From: Phycisphaerales bacterium
Lineage (GTDB): Bacteria; Planctomycetota; Phycisphaerae; Phycisphaerales; UBA1924
Reading direction: 5' to 3'
Assembly: GCA_028279375.1 (NCBI GenBank)
Contig: JANQNW010000019.1
Span: forward strand, 1-64,000
Length of the DNA: 64,000 bases
The translations under genes were made by a program, and so were the position numbers. The notes beneath the pieces were generated by a model. That model saw only the letters and a program-made list of their open reading frames with translations, searched no databases and was not told where the DNA came from. Of this stretch, positions 45,002 through 53,768 are shown piece after piece. How positions within the stretch are numbered: the first letter of the stretch is position 1; each line of letters begins with the position of its first letter.

Positions 45002-45406
45002 ATGCGCCGACTCTCAACGCATCTCGTCGCTCTGGCTTCGATTCCCGTCGCCGCCCTCGCTGGCTGTGGCGGCGAACATCAGATGACCGAGCGCGACATT
45101 CGCGAGCGCTTCGCAATCGCGCTTCGCGACGGCGCCGCGTCCGGCATGACCGAAGTCAGCGCCAAGAGCATCGATCCTGAAACACTCGATCTGATTGATG
45201 TGCGTGTCTACGACGGAAGTCACATCATGCACGCCGATCGCGCCGAGATCCTGATCTCGCCTGACGGACGCACCGTCTCACTTCGTTTGCACGGCGTCGT
45301 CGGCGCGAACACCGAGGAAGGGCGCCTCATGGAGCTTCCCGGATTCACGACGGATCCCGTGAAACTCCCCAGGCGCCTCGTCAGCTCTGATCCGAGTTCT
45401 TCGTAG
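45002..45406 (+). CDS. Small lipoprotein
   Basis: 134 residues. MRRLSTHLVALASIPVAALAGC gives a lipobox (ALAGC) after a short basic leader. The mature domain is mixed alpha/beta with no recognised motif. It follows the Rrf2 gene by 79 bases on the same strand and ends two bases before the convergent Arg/Asp-rich secreted protein. Confidence 0.65.
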   Translation: MRRLSTHLVALASIPVAALAGCGGEHQMTERDIRERFAIALRDGAASGMTEVSAKSIDPETLDLIDVRVYDGSHIMHADRAEILISPDGRTVSLRLHGVVGANTEEGRLMELPGFTTDPVKLPRRLVSSDPSSS

Positions 45407-45408
45407 CC

Positions 45409-46341
45409 TCAGGGCCGATCCGGCACATCAAGATCATCGACCGCAGGAGGCGGAGGCGGCGGCGCGTCATTTCGACGATCCCGCTGGCGACGACCCTCGC
45501 GCTGCGCGAATCTGCGGCGCTGCTCCGGTGAGGCCCGGCGCGTGCGCTCCAGAATGCGCTCGGCTTCATTCTCTGCGCGGCGCATCATCATCTCATCACG
45601 ATGCGCAGCCAGCTGGCCCTCGACGAACGCCCGCTGTTCCGCTGTTAGGACATCCCAGATTCGTTCGTAGTGCGCGTCCGGTCTCGGCGCACTCGCCCAG
45701 AGATCACGAAGCTGCTGCTGCGCAAGCTCACGGTCCTTGCGAGACTCCGGGCCAGGCTTGGCTCTCGCCTCACGGCGCGGCGCGTTCCCGTCGTCAGGAG
45801 CGAAGGAGCCGCGCGCCTGATCAGACCGATCCTGTCGCTCGCGATCGCGCGAACTGTCGCCACCCTGCCTCTCACGGGCCCGATCGCGCTGTTGCGCCTT
45901 CCCGTCCCTCGTCCTTCCGGCGCGTTCTCGCAGCGACTTGATCTCGTCCTTGTCCGCTTTCTGGAAGGCGCGCATCTCCTTGCCGAAGTCCCGCGCGATG
46001 GCGCGCACCTCTTCGACTTGCTCCGGCGTCGGGCGCAGTCGCTCCGGCGTGTCTTCATCGCCGAGCGCGCGCATGGCCTTCATAAAGACCTGGAATCGGA
46101 TGGGCTGCTCGCGGCGCTGACCCTGCTGCTGAGCGCCGGGGCGCGGCGGTTCGCCGAACATCTCGGTCACGCCGGGCACATCCCGATCCTCGACGCTCGG
46201 TCCGCGCAGAAGCTGGGTCGGGTCGTCAGGATCCGGCGCCTGCGACGTGACCTTCTCCGCCAGGGCGACTGGCGCGAGCGAGAGAGCAGCGCATGCTGCC
46301 ACGATGAGAATTTTCGGCGTCAAGTTGGATTGCTGTTTCAT
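45409..46341 (-). CDS. Secreted Arg/Asp/Gln-rich protein
   Basis: 310 residues with a signal peptide (ILIVAACAALSLAPVALA), then a very charged helical body (RERAGRTRDGKAQQRDRARE) with a proline run near the C-terminus. The frame continues upstream, but the signal peptide fixes the start. The LTxEQRxxxE-like helix (WDVLTAEQRAFVEGQL) recalls periplasmic CpxP/Spy-type LTxxQ motifs, so a chaperone-like role is possible but weak. Confidence 0.6.
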   Translation of the reverse strand: MKQQSNLTPKILIVAACAALSLAPVALAEKVTSQAPDPDDPTQLLRGPSVEDRDVPGVTEMFGEPPRPGAQQQGQRREQPIRFQVFMKAMRALGDEDTPERLRPTPEQVEEVRAIARDFGKEMRAFQKADKDEIKSLRERAGRTRDGKAQQRDRARERQGGDSSRDRERQDRSDQARGSFAPDDGNAPRREARAKPGPESRKDRELAQQQLRDLWASAPRPDAHYERIWDVLTAEQRAFVEGQLAAHRDEMMMRRAENEAERILERTRRASPEQRRRFAQREGRRQRDRRNDAPPPPPPAVDDLDVPDRP

Positions 46342-46526
46342 CAGATTGCTCCGCCTCAAGGTGTCGTCGGCAGAACGCCCCAGCCCGCTGAGCATTGCCC
46401 GGGACACGGGCCATCCATGCATCCTATGATCACAGACATCCGGAAAAACGCCTCTCGCCGGCCGTCCGGCGGGCTTTGGCGGCGTCCGGGAATCCACCGC
46501 ATCGAGCCTGTCAGAGAGGATCACGC

Positions 46527-47675
46527 ATGTCGCTCACGAAGGAACTCATCGAGAATGCGCTTTCCGGCGTCCAGGAGCCGGATCTCAAGCGGGATCTCGT
46601 GTCGATCGGCGCCGTTCGTCAGATCGCTGTCTGCGACGGGCTCGTGCGCATCGCCGTCTGCCTGCCCGTCGGCAGCAGCGCGTCGATGAACGATCTGCGT
46701 CAGGAGATTGCGCGTGTGATCTTCGACAAGGCGGCCGGCGCCGAGGCGCCCTGCTCTGAGGTCACGATCGAGTTCGTCGATGACGAGGGGAACATCGTCG
46801 ACGCGTCGCGCGCGACGGAGAAGCAGTCCACCGCGTCAATCAGACCGAACTCGCCGCAGCCTTCCGCCGGTTCGCTTCCGGGCGTCAAGCGCGTGATCGC
46901 CGTCGGCGCGGGCAAGGGGGGCGTCGGCAAGTCCACGGTTTCGGTGAATCTCGCGGTCGGTCTGGCGCGCAAGGGCTTCGCCGTTGGGCTGATGGATGGC
47001 GACATCTACGGCCCTTCAGTCCCCACGCTGCTTGGCTTGACCGCAGAGGATCCGATCGTTCGTGAGGGCATGATCGAGCCATTCTTCGTGCATGGCATCA
47101 AGTCCGTCACCATGGGACGGCTCGTGCCTGCGGACAAGCCGCTTATCTGGCGCGGCCCGATGGCGCATGGCGCATTCAAACAACTCGTCGAACAGACGAA
47201 CTGGGGCGAGCTCGATTTCATGATCATCGATCTGCCGCCAGGAACAGGCGACGTGCCGTTGACGATGTCACAGATGATGAGCCTTGACGGCGCCGTGATC
47301 GTCTGCACGCCGCAACAGGTCGCGCAGGATGACGCGATCCGCGCTGCCGGCATGTTCAAGCAACTCAACGTGCCGCTCCTGGGCGTCGTCGAGAACATGA
47401 GTTACTTCATCGGCGACGACGGCAAGGAATACGACATCTTCGGGCGGGGCGGCGCCGAGCGCATGGCGCAGAACATGGGCATTCCATTCCTCGGGTCGAT
47501 TCCGATTCACATGGAGCTGCGCGAGCACTCGGACGCCGGCGATCCGACGGCGAACTTCGAAGGAAACGCCCAGCTCCGTGATGAGCTCGAGACGTTCGTC
47601 GCGCAGTTTGAGAATCAACTGGCGCTGGCCGCGATGCAGAAGGAGCAGACGACGCCGGAGCTGACGATCAGCTGA
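46527..47675 (+). CDS. mrp: Mrp/NBP35 Fe-S carrier P-loop ATPase
   Basis: 382 residues. An N-terminal MIP18/DUF59 domain (ENALSGVQEPDLKRDLVSIG) is joined to a ParA-like ATPase with the deviant Walker A GAGKGGVGKSTVSVNLAVG and DLPPGTGDVPLT. These carry or transfer Fe-S clusters. The canonical CxxC that bridges the cluster is absent: the segment reads ENMSYFIGDDGKEYDIFGRG. AGAGAGGA lies upstream of the ATG. The 3' end overlaps convergent rmuC by eight bases. Confidence 0.9.
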   Translation: MSLTKELIENALSGVQEPDLKRDLVSIGAVRQIAVCDGLVRIAVCLPVGSSASMNDLRQEIARVIFDKAAGAEAPCSEVTIEFVDDEGNIVDASRATEKQSTASIRPNSPQPSAGSLPGVKRVIAVGAGKGGVGKSTVSVNLAVGLARKGFAVGLMDGDIYGPSVPTLLGLTAEDPIVREGMIEPFFVHGIKSVTMGRLVPADKPLIWRGPMAHGAFKQLVEQTNWGELDFMIIDLPPGTGDVPLTMSQMMSLDGAVIVCTPQQVAQDDAIRAAGMFKQLNVPLLGVVENMSYFIGDDGKEYDIFGRGGAERMAQNMGIPFLGSIPIHMELREHSDAGDPTANFEGNAQLRDELETFVAQFENQLALAAMQKEQTTPELTIS

Positions 47676-49122
47676 TCGGCGATTGCTGATCCGGTTTCGT
47701 TTCGACGATCAGCGGCAGTTCGTCCACATCCCGCTCCGGCTCAGGAAGACTCGAGAGCTCGCTCCGACCGCGCTCGATGCGCTTCGGCTCTTCGAGCGTT
47801 TTGGCGCTGCGGGCGCCGGCGTCCTCGAACTTCCGAAGCGATGGAATCATGCGCGTCTCGACGGATCCGACGAAGTCGTTGTATCGCGCAATGGCCGTAT
47901 CCAGTGACTTGCCGAGCTTGTCCGCATGCGAGAGGGCGACGGCGGCGCGTTCATGCAGTTGCCTTCCGAGCTTAAATAGCTCATTGGCGCGCTCTGAGAG
48001 CAGGCGCTCGCTCCAGCCGACGTGCACGGCACGGAGCAATCCGATCAGCGTCGAAGGACTGGCGATCACGACGCGAGATTCGCCTGCGATATCGAGCAAA
48101 TCCGGCTGGCGCTGCAGCGCGGCGTCAACGAATTGGTCGCCCGGGACGAACATCACGACGAACTCGGGCGATCCTTCGACGCGCTCCCAGTAGGATTTCT
48201 TCCCAAGCGCACGAGCCTGCTCGAGCATGTGACGCGCAAATCGCTCGAGGTGCTCTTCAGCCTGTTCATGCAGATGCTCTTCAGCCGCTTCAATCGCATC
48301 GAGATACGCCTCGATATTCGCCTTGGCGTCGATGATGACCACGCGATCATTCGGCAGACGCACGACCATATCCGGTCGAAGCAGCGCTCCTTCGTCATCG
48401 CGCGTTGAATGCTGTGTGTCGAAATCGCAGTACTCGCGCATGCCTGCGATTTCGACGATGCGCTGCAACTGAATTTCGCCGTAACGTCCGCGCACCTCGG
48501 ACTTGTGCAGCGCACTGACGAGCCGGCCGGTCTCCTGCTTCAGCGCCTTGTTCGACTCAGCGATCGCCTTCACCTGCTCGGAGATGCCTGCGTAAGCGCC
48601 GGTGCGCTTCTCCTCCAGCTCCTTGAGGTGCTGCTGGGTCTTCTCAAGGCTCTTGCCGAGCGGCTCGACGAGTTTCTCGACGCCGAGCTTGCGCTCCTCG
48701 AGCTCGGCCTTCTGCTTCTCGTGCTGCTTCTGGAGCGTCTCGCCTGCGAGATTCAGGAAGCTCTCCTGAGAGCTCTTGAGCGCTTTGCCCGCCAAGCTGT
48801 TGAAGGTCTCCTCGAACTGCTTGCGCGAGTCCTCGGCGTGGCGCTTGAACTCATCCTGCTTCTCCAGCAGGGAGCGTTCGCGCTCCTCGAATCGCGCACG
48901 CTCGACTTCGAATTCAGAGAGGCGCTGATTGCAGTCTTCGAGCGACTGCTGGATCGCGTCGAGCTCGGCGGTCTGCTCTGCGAGATCTTGCTCTGTTGCT
49001 CGCACGCGCTCCTGCGCTACGTCTCGGGCGGCGACGAGTTCAGACCGACCACGCAGCAGCATCGCGCAGTAAACGGCGAGACTCGCGAGAAGCACAGCAA
49101 GAAGAACGACTGCAATGAGCAT
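47668..49122 (-). CDS. rmuC: DNA recombination protein RmuC
   Basis: 484 residues. An N-terminal hydrophobic helix (MLIAVVLLAVLLASLAVYCA) anchors a long coiled coil (LAEQTAELDAIQQSLEDCNQ), then the RmuC nuclease-like core (GRYGEIQLQRIVEIAGMREY, DFDTQ, RPDMVVRLPNDRVVIIDAK, PEFVVMFVPGDQFVDAAL). It limits rearrangements at inverted repeats. The order and motifs match the family fully. Confidence 0.93.
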   Translation of the reverse strand: MLIAVVLLAVLLASLAVYCAMLLRGRSELVAARDVAQERVRATEQDLAEQTAELDAIQQSLEDCNQRLSEFEVERARFEERERSLLEKQDEFKRHAEDSRKQFEETFNSLAGKALKSSQESFLNLAGETLQKQHEKQKAELEERKLGVEKLVEPLGKSLEKTQQHLKELEEKRTGAYAGISEQVKAIAESNKALKQETGRLVSALHKSEVRGRYGEIQLQRIVEIAGMREYCDFDTQHSTRDDEGALLRPDMVVRLPNDRVVIIDAKANIEAYLDAIEAAEEHLHEQAEEHLERFARHMLEQARALGKKSYWERVEGSPEFVVMFVPGDQFVDAALQRQPDLLDIAGESRVVIASPSTLIGLLRAVHVGWSERLLSERANELFKLGRQLHERAAVALSHADKLGKSLDTAIARYNDFVGSVETRMIPSLRKFEDAGARSAKTLEEPKRIERGRSELSSLPEPERDVDELPLIVETKPDQQSPIS

Positions 49123-49294
49123 GTTCTCAGTGTACGCGCCAGCGGAAACGTCGACGCCATGGGGATTGCAGCGTTATCCGGCCGGCGCCGCTGACAGGTT
49201 CTCCCCAGCGAGAATGCCCCGATCGTGGGGATAGGCATCGGAGGGGCGTCCCGTAGGGTTGATGGGTCTGAAAAGACAACTCTCCTCCTGCCCC

Positions 49295-49342
49295 GCACGC
49301 CGTGCCGCATGTCGTTGAGATCGCGACATTTGCACGGCGTGC
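49295..49342. repeat. Large composite hairpin upstream of rmuC
   Basis: GCACGCCGTGC pairs perfectly with GCACGGCGTGC (11 base pairs), and inside it ATGTCG pairs with CGACAT (six). On the plus strand GGTTTTTGG follows. It lies in the 373-base gap between rmuC and the dockerin-like protein gene, which otherwise holds only the terminator at its right. It could be a bidirectional terminator or a structured leader of rmuC. Confidence 0.6.
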
Positions 49343-49370
49343 GAGGTTTTTGGATTGCACGGTGAGCGCA

Positions 49371-49423
49371 GAAAAAGACCGGGATCGAGAGAGCGCTGGA
49401 AGCGTTGCGTGTGTCGATCCCGG
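49371..49423 (-). terminator. Rho-independent terminator of the dockerin-like protein
   Basis: On the minus strand CCGGGATCGA and TCGATCCCGG form a ten-base-pair stem with a 25-base loop, followed by TCTTTTTC. It is about 75 bases past the stop of the repeat protein. Confidence 0.75.
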
Positions 49424-49495
49424 CCTGGTGCAGTGGGGCATCGCCGCCTGTGACGGCGCTGCGCCCGACTCATGCGCCTTGGGAGGTCTGCGTTG

Positions 49496-50617
49496 TCAGC
49501 AGGCGCATGCGCACGGGCCCCACAGTCCAAGGAGCAGCGCGAGATCGCCTGATCCCACAACGCCGTTCCCATCCAGATCGAAACGCCTGTTGTTCGAGCC
49601 CCACGAGCCGATGAGCGACGCGAGGTCTGACGAACCAACAATGCCATCGCCATCGAAGTCCGGGCAGCACGGTCCAAAGGCTGCGAGCAGGAGCGCGAGG
49701 TCGACCGCGTCCGCCGTCTGGTTGCCATCAAGATCCGCCTGGCAGCATGGATCAAGGAGACCCATCAAGATCGCGAGATCCTGCGTCGTCACAAAGCCAT
49801 CTCCATCGAGGTCGGCGGGGCAGGGCTGACCGGCGGCGCACGTGCCGATGGCCGCCTGCAGGGCCGCGATGTCGGCGCCGTTGACTGCGCCGTCAGCGTT
49901 GATATCGCCCCGACAGCATGGACCGAAGTTGGCGATCAGGATGTTCTGATCCTGACCGTTCACCTGCCCGTCTCCATTGAGATCCGCCGGACAGGGAAGA
50001 CCGGCCGGGCAAGGGCCGAGCGCCGCCAGCAGAATCACGAGATCCGCGGCGTCGACAAGACGATCGTTGTTGAGATCGCCGACGCAGCACGGCCCGAACG
50101 CGCCGAGCACGAGTTGCAGATCAAGCGCGTCCACCTGCCCATCGCCATTGATGTCTGCAGGACATGGGCACGCATTCGCGCACGGGCCGAAGGCGGCCTG
50201 CACGATGTTGACATCGCGCTGATCGGTGACGCCGTCGAAGTTGAGATCCGTCGGGCAGCATGGCAGCGGCGGGCAGCCCGCGCCGATCGCGCACTGCATC
50301 GCCGGCACATCCGCCGCATTCACCTGGAAGTCGCCGTTCAGGTCTCCCGGACAGCACGTTCCGAAGAGCGTCGTGAGAATCGCCGTGTCGAGCGGATTCA
50401 TGACCCCGTCGCCGTTCAGGTCGCCGGGGCATGCAAGACCGGGCGGGCAGGGTCCGAACATCGACGTCAGCAGCGCGACATCGGCTGCGTTGACGAGTCC
50501 GTCTCCAGTCAGATCGCCCGGACAGCAGCATCCGGGCGCGGGGCCGGCGTGCGCAGTCGCCGCCATCGACAGCGCCGCCAGAATCGCGAGTGTGGCAGAG
50601 TGTTTCGCGTTCGCCAT
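49496..50617 (-). CDS. Secreted protein of 12 tandem dockerin-like Ca-binding repeats
   Basis: 373 residues. A signal peptide (ATLAILAALSMAATAHA) leads straight into about 12 units of the form CPGDLNGDGxVNAADxAxLxxxFG, each with a DxNxDGxVxxxD calcium loop and a pair of Cys at the unit border (CCPGDLNGD, CPADLNGDG). There is no other domain. Type I dockerins normally have two such repeats at the end of an enzyme, so a protein made wholly of them is unusual. It may be a Ca-dependent surface or matrix protein, as in Planctomycetes. The repeat number is from the conceptual translation. Confidence 0.85.
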   Translation of the reverse strand: MANAKHSATLAILAALSMAATAHAGPAPGCCCPGDLTGDGLVNAADVALLTSMFGPCPPGLACPGDLNGDGVMNPLDTAILTTLFGTCCPGDLNGDFQVNAADVPAMQCAIGAGCPPLPCCPTDLNFDGVTDQRDVNIVQAAFGPCANACPCPADINGDGQVDALDLQLVLGAFGPCCVGDLNNDRLVDAADLVILLAALGPCPAGLPCPADLNGDGQVNGQDQNILIANFGPCCRGDINADGAVNGADIAALQAAIGTCAAGQPCPADLDGDGFVTTQDLAILMGLLDPCCQADLDGNQTADAVDLALLLAAFGPCCPDFDGDGIVGSSDLASLIGSWGSNNRRFDLDGNGVVGSGDLALLLGLWGPCACAC

Positions 50618-50843
50618 GGATCCATCTCCTTCCAGGGCGCAGAGCGCCTCCGGACGACCGGGCGCTGGTCGTTCCCAGGGTGATCGACGCGCGACGTCCT
50701 GAAGAAGCGGTCCACGACTCGCCGCGCGTCAGGTTTCCCTTGGATGGGCAAGGAGGGCGCCAATGCGCAGGAGGCGTCTCCGGACGAGCTTCAGCCCGGC
50801 GACACTCCTCATCTGGCGGAAATATTGGCCGATAGCGCGGACG

Positions 50844-52235
50844 CTACTGTCGCCCGGCGTATTCCCCCGCGCGCCCGGGCGCCGAATCTGGCGCGGGCTT
50901 CAGCGCGAAGAGGTCGCGCGCCTCGGCGCCCATCAGCGGGCGACCGAAGATGCGGACCTCATCGATCATTCCATTGAAGCAGGTGCGCTGGCGGGCGCAG
51001 GCCCCAATGAGGATTTCGCTCGGAGCGTCTCGCTCTTCCGATTCGAGCACCGAGATGGCTCGAACGAGTGTGATGATGTTCTCACCATCGAGATAGAGCG
51101 CGACGGAGTCCGGGCGGAAGGTCACGACGATGTGTCGCCAATCGCCGGGACGCAGCTTGTGTGAGAGCGGCTCGCCGTCACGGCGCATATCGTCAGCGTC
51201 GGCGATGAGCCGGCCCCGCTGCAGCCGGATCGCAAAACCCATCCCACGCGTCGCACTGACGCGCTGGACGATGGTCTGGCGCTCGCGCACGTCGTCGGGG
51301 TTGATCCACAGCGAGATCGCGCCGGATTGGAGACTGGCGATCGCCGGCTCATCGAGCACGAGATGATCATCATCGCCGCTGAGGCGCACGGCCGCGCCGA
51401 CCACGCCAGCGGAGTCAATCTGCGCCCCGTATGCAAGACGCATGGCCCGGGCGCCGCCCTCGTCGATGACGCGATCGCCCACCGGATTGTCAAAACTGAA
51501 GTGCGCCTTGAGCCCGGCGTCCAGGCGCTGCCCACTCAGCTCGTAGCCCGCCGCCCAGTCGATGCTGCGGCGAAGAATCGCGCGCCCATCATTCGTCAGG
51601 CTGGCGAAGGACTCCGGCGTCGGGCCCCAGGGAAGGAAGACGCGCCGCGCCGGCGCGATCTCACCGCCCAGCAGCCGATCACCGGCGTCGATGACGAAGA
51701 AGACGGCGGCGCCGGACTCACCATCTTCAGCAAGCACCGCGACGCCGGGCGCAATCCCGCCGGACGCGCGATTGAGCATCTGCTCCTCGCGCATGATGCG
51801 GAGCCAGCCGCCGCCGAAGGGCCCTGTAATCGCGTGACCCTCGTGCACCACGCCGATTGAGTCGTCGACGAACGCTTCGCCATTTGACGTCAGCAATCCA
51901 AACGCGTCGGCAATGCCGAATTCCTCGCTGACGACACCGCGGGGAGCGCCACGGAGCTTATAGCCCAGAGCGCTTGAAGAGATGTTCTGCGCGATGTAGA
52001 TGACATCCGCCAGGGCGATCGCCGTCTGAAATTGCTCGGAGTTCGCGTGCGCGCTGATGACGGCGACATCGTGGCCCCACTGCTGAAAGAGCGCAATGCG
52101 CTGCCGGTCATCGTCCTGCGTTCGCTGCGCGTCGTTGGCCACGTACAGGATCTCCGCGCCCTCGGCCGCCGGTGTGGCGCCGACGACCACGCAAAGAGAG
52201 AGTGCGATCAGCGATGTTGTTTTCCGGATTCCCAT
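50844..52235 (-). CDS. Secreted LamG-domain (concanavalin-like) protein
   Basis: 463 residues with a signal peptide (LIALSLCVVVGATPAAEGA). Residues about 30-230 are an unassigned domain beginning EILYVANDAQRTQDDDRQRI. The C-terminal LamG fold is marked by LKAHFSFDNPVGDRVIDEGG, AISLWINPDDVRERQTIVQR, WRHIVVTFRPDSVALYLDGE and GMIDEVRIFGRPL. LamG domains usually bind sugars or proteins. It lies 226 bases from the dockerin-like gene. Confidence 0.8.
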   Translation of the reverse strand: MGIRKTTSLIALSLCVVVGATPAAEGAEILYVANDAQRTQDDDRQRIALFQQWGHDVAVISAHANSEQFQTAIALADVIYIAQNISSSALGYKLRGAPRGVVSEEFGIADAFGLLTSNGEAFVDDSIGVVHEGHAITGPFGGGWLRIMREEQMLNRASGGIAPGVAVLAEDGESGAAVFFVIDAGDRLLGGEIAPARRVFLPWGPTPESFASLTNDGRAILRRSIDWAAGYELSGQRLDAGLKAHFSFDNPVGDRVIDEGGARAMRLAYGAQIDSAGVVGAAVRLSGDDDHLVLDEPAIASLQSGAISLWINPDDVRERQTIVQRVSATRGMGFAIRLQRGRLIADADDMRRDGEPLSHKLRPGDWRHIVVTFRPDSVALYLDGENIITLVRAISVLESEERDAPSEILIGACARQRTCFNGMIDEVRIFGRPLMGAEARDLFALKPAPDSAPGRAGEYAGRQ

Positions 52236-52399
52236 GACAGACGACCTCGAGGTGGATTTCCGTCACTTCATCGGCAGGCCGACCCGGGCTCCGAAGTGGA
52301 GCCGGCCGTCTTCAGACGCGCATGCAGACAGTCCCATAACAGCGTTGGTGAATCGCCAAGCGTTCGCGTGCGTCCACTCCGCTTACATCGAAGCCGAGC

Positions 52400-53587
52400 T
52401 CATTCCTCGACGAGAGCGATCACACCCGTGTCCACCGGCGCCAGTCGACGACCCTTGATCTGCGTGAGATAGACGAGGTCCATCCCCTGGTGGTCGTTCG
52501 GACCATAGACGACCTGCACGCCGCCGAGGTCGAATACGCCGACGCGCGCGAAGGCGTCGAGCAGCTTCGCGCGTGTGGGCTCGCCGCGCACATTCTCGAG
52601 CGCCTGGCAGAAGAGCTTGCCGGCCATATAGCCCTCGAGACTTGCGAAACCGATGCGTTTCTCTTCACCAGTGGCCTTCATCGCCTTGTGGAACTCGGCG
52701 ACGAGCGGAAGCTCCGTGTCCCACGGGAACGGAACGACCTGCGATATCACGCATCCCTCGCCGGCGCCGCCCAGCGCCTGCTTCAGCTGATGGGCGGAAG
52801 CAGAGGACGGGGCACAGAAGAGAACGTCGTCAAGCGCCGTCTTCTTTCGTGCCGCCTTGATAAACGCGGCGCTCTCTCGGGCGTCACCCACGATGATGAT
52901 TGCTTCCGTGTTCGTTTGCGCAACGTGCTTGAGCGCGGATTCGATCTCATCGCCCTGTTGCAGCAGCAAGATGTCCGCCACCGCGCTCATACTGCGGCGC
53001 GAAAGCGCGCGCTCGACGCCGTCAAATGCAGACCGGCCGTGTTCCGTATTGGGATGCACGCATGCGATCCGGTCATATCCCTGCTCTTCAACGAGATACT
53101 GGATCAGGCGCTCCATCTCCTGATGCAGGCTCGCTCGCAAGTTGATCGTGAACTCCCGATGCGGCACGCGCAGAAGTTCATCGCCGGACATCGGTGCGAC
53201 CATTGGCGCCCGCTGCGCCTCGGCGACCGGCAGCGCCGCCCGCGAGGTCTCGGCGCCGACACCACCGATGAGCGCCAGCACACGCATCTTGTCGAGCAGC
53301 GTGCTCGTGGCTCGTACGCATTTCTCAGGCTGGGCGCCGTCGTCGATGGCCTTGAGCTCCACGCGCCGGCCATGCACGCCGCCCTCGGCGTTGACCTGCG
53401 CGAAGCAGGCCTCCAGCCCGGCGTTCATCGCGACGCCGATATCGCTGCCGGCGCCGCGCAAGGAGCACGTCTGACCAAGCAGAATGCGTGAATCGCTCAC
53501 GCCGGGATTGGCGCCATTCAGTGCGCCCGCGCTGATGATCATCGCCAGCGCCGCAATGGACGCCGCTCGAGTTGCCTTCAGAATCAT
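52400..53587 (-). CDS. Periplasmic ligand-binding protein (LivJ-like)
   Basis: 395 residues. A signal peptide (SIAALAMIISAGALNGA) precedes a type I periplasmic binding fold: RILLGQTCSLRGAGSDIGVA, QVNAEGGVHGRRVELKAIDD, TNLEAIIIVGD-type helix and GFASLEGYMAGKLFCQAL. It binds amino acid-like ligands for ABC import in other bacteria. No permease or ATPase gene is next to it, so it may deliver ligand to another transporter or to a sensor. Longer in-frame ORF upstream is rejected as lacking a signal peptide. Confidence 0.82.
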   Translation of the reverse strand: MILKATRAASIAALAMIISAGALNGANPGVSDSRILLGQTCSLRGAGSDIGVAMNAGLEACFAQVNAEGGVHGRRVELKAIDDGAQPEKCVRATSTLLDKMRVLALIGGVGAETSRAALPVAEAQRAPMVAPMSGDELLRVPHREFTINLRASLHQEMERLIQYLVEEQGYDRIACVHPNTEHGRSAFDGVERALSRRSMSAVADILLLQQGDEIESALKHVAQTNTEAIIIVGDARESAAFIKAARKKTALDDVLFCAPSSASAHQLKQALGGAGEGCVISQVVPFPWDTELPLVAEFHKAMKATGEEKRIGFASLEGYMAGKLFCQALENVRGEPTRAKLLDAFARVGVFDLGGVQVVYGPNDHQGMDLVYLTQIKGRRLAPVDTGVIALVEE

Positions 53588-53768
53588 GTGTATTTCCCCC
53601 GAGCTGTGGACCGCCGGATGGCGAGGCCGCCGTCTCGCTAGGCAATCGGCCTTCCAGTAGATTGACTGTGCCCATGCCGAACCCATCGCGCTCATTGCGT
53701 TCACGGGAAATCGCGCGGACGTTCGCTGATGACGAATGCGCCGGCTGGCGCGAGAGGAGCGGTATCCA

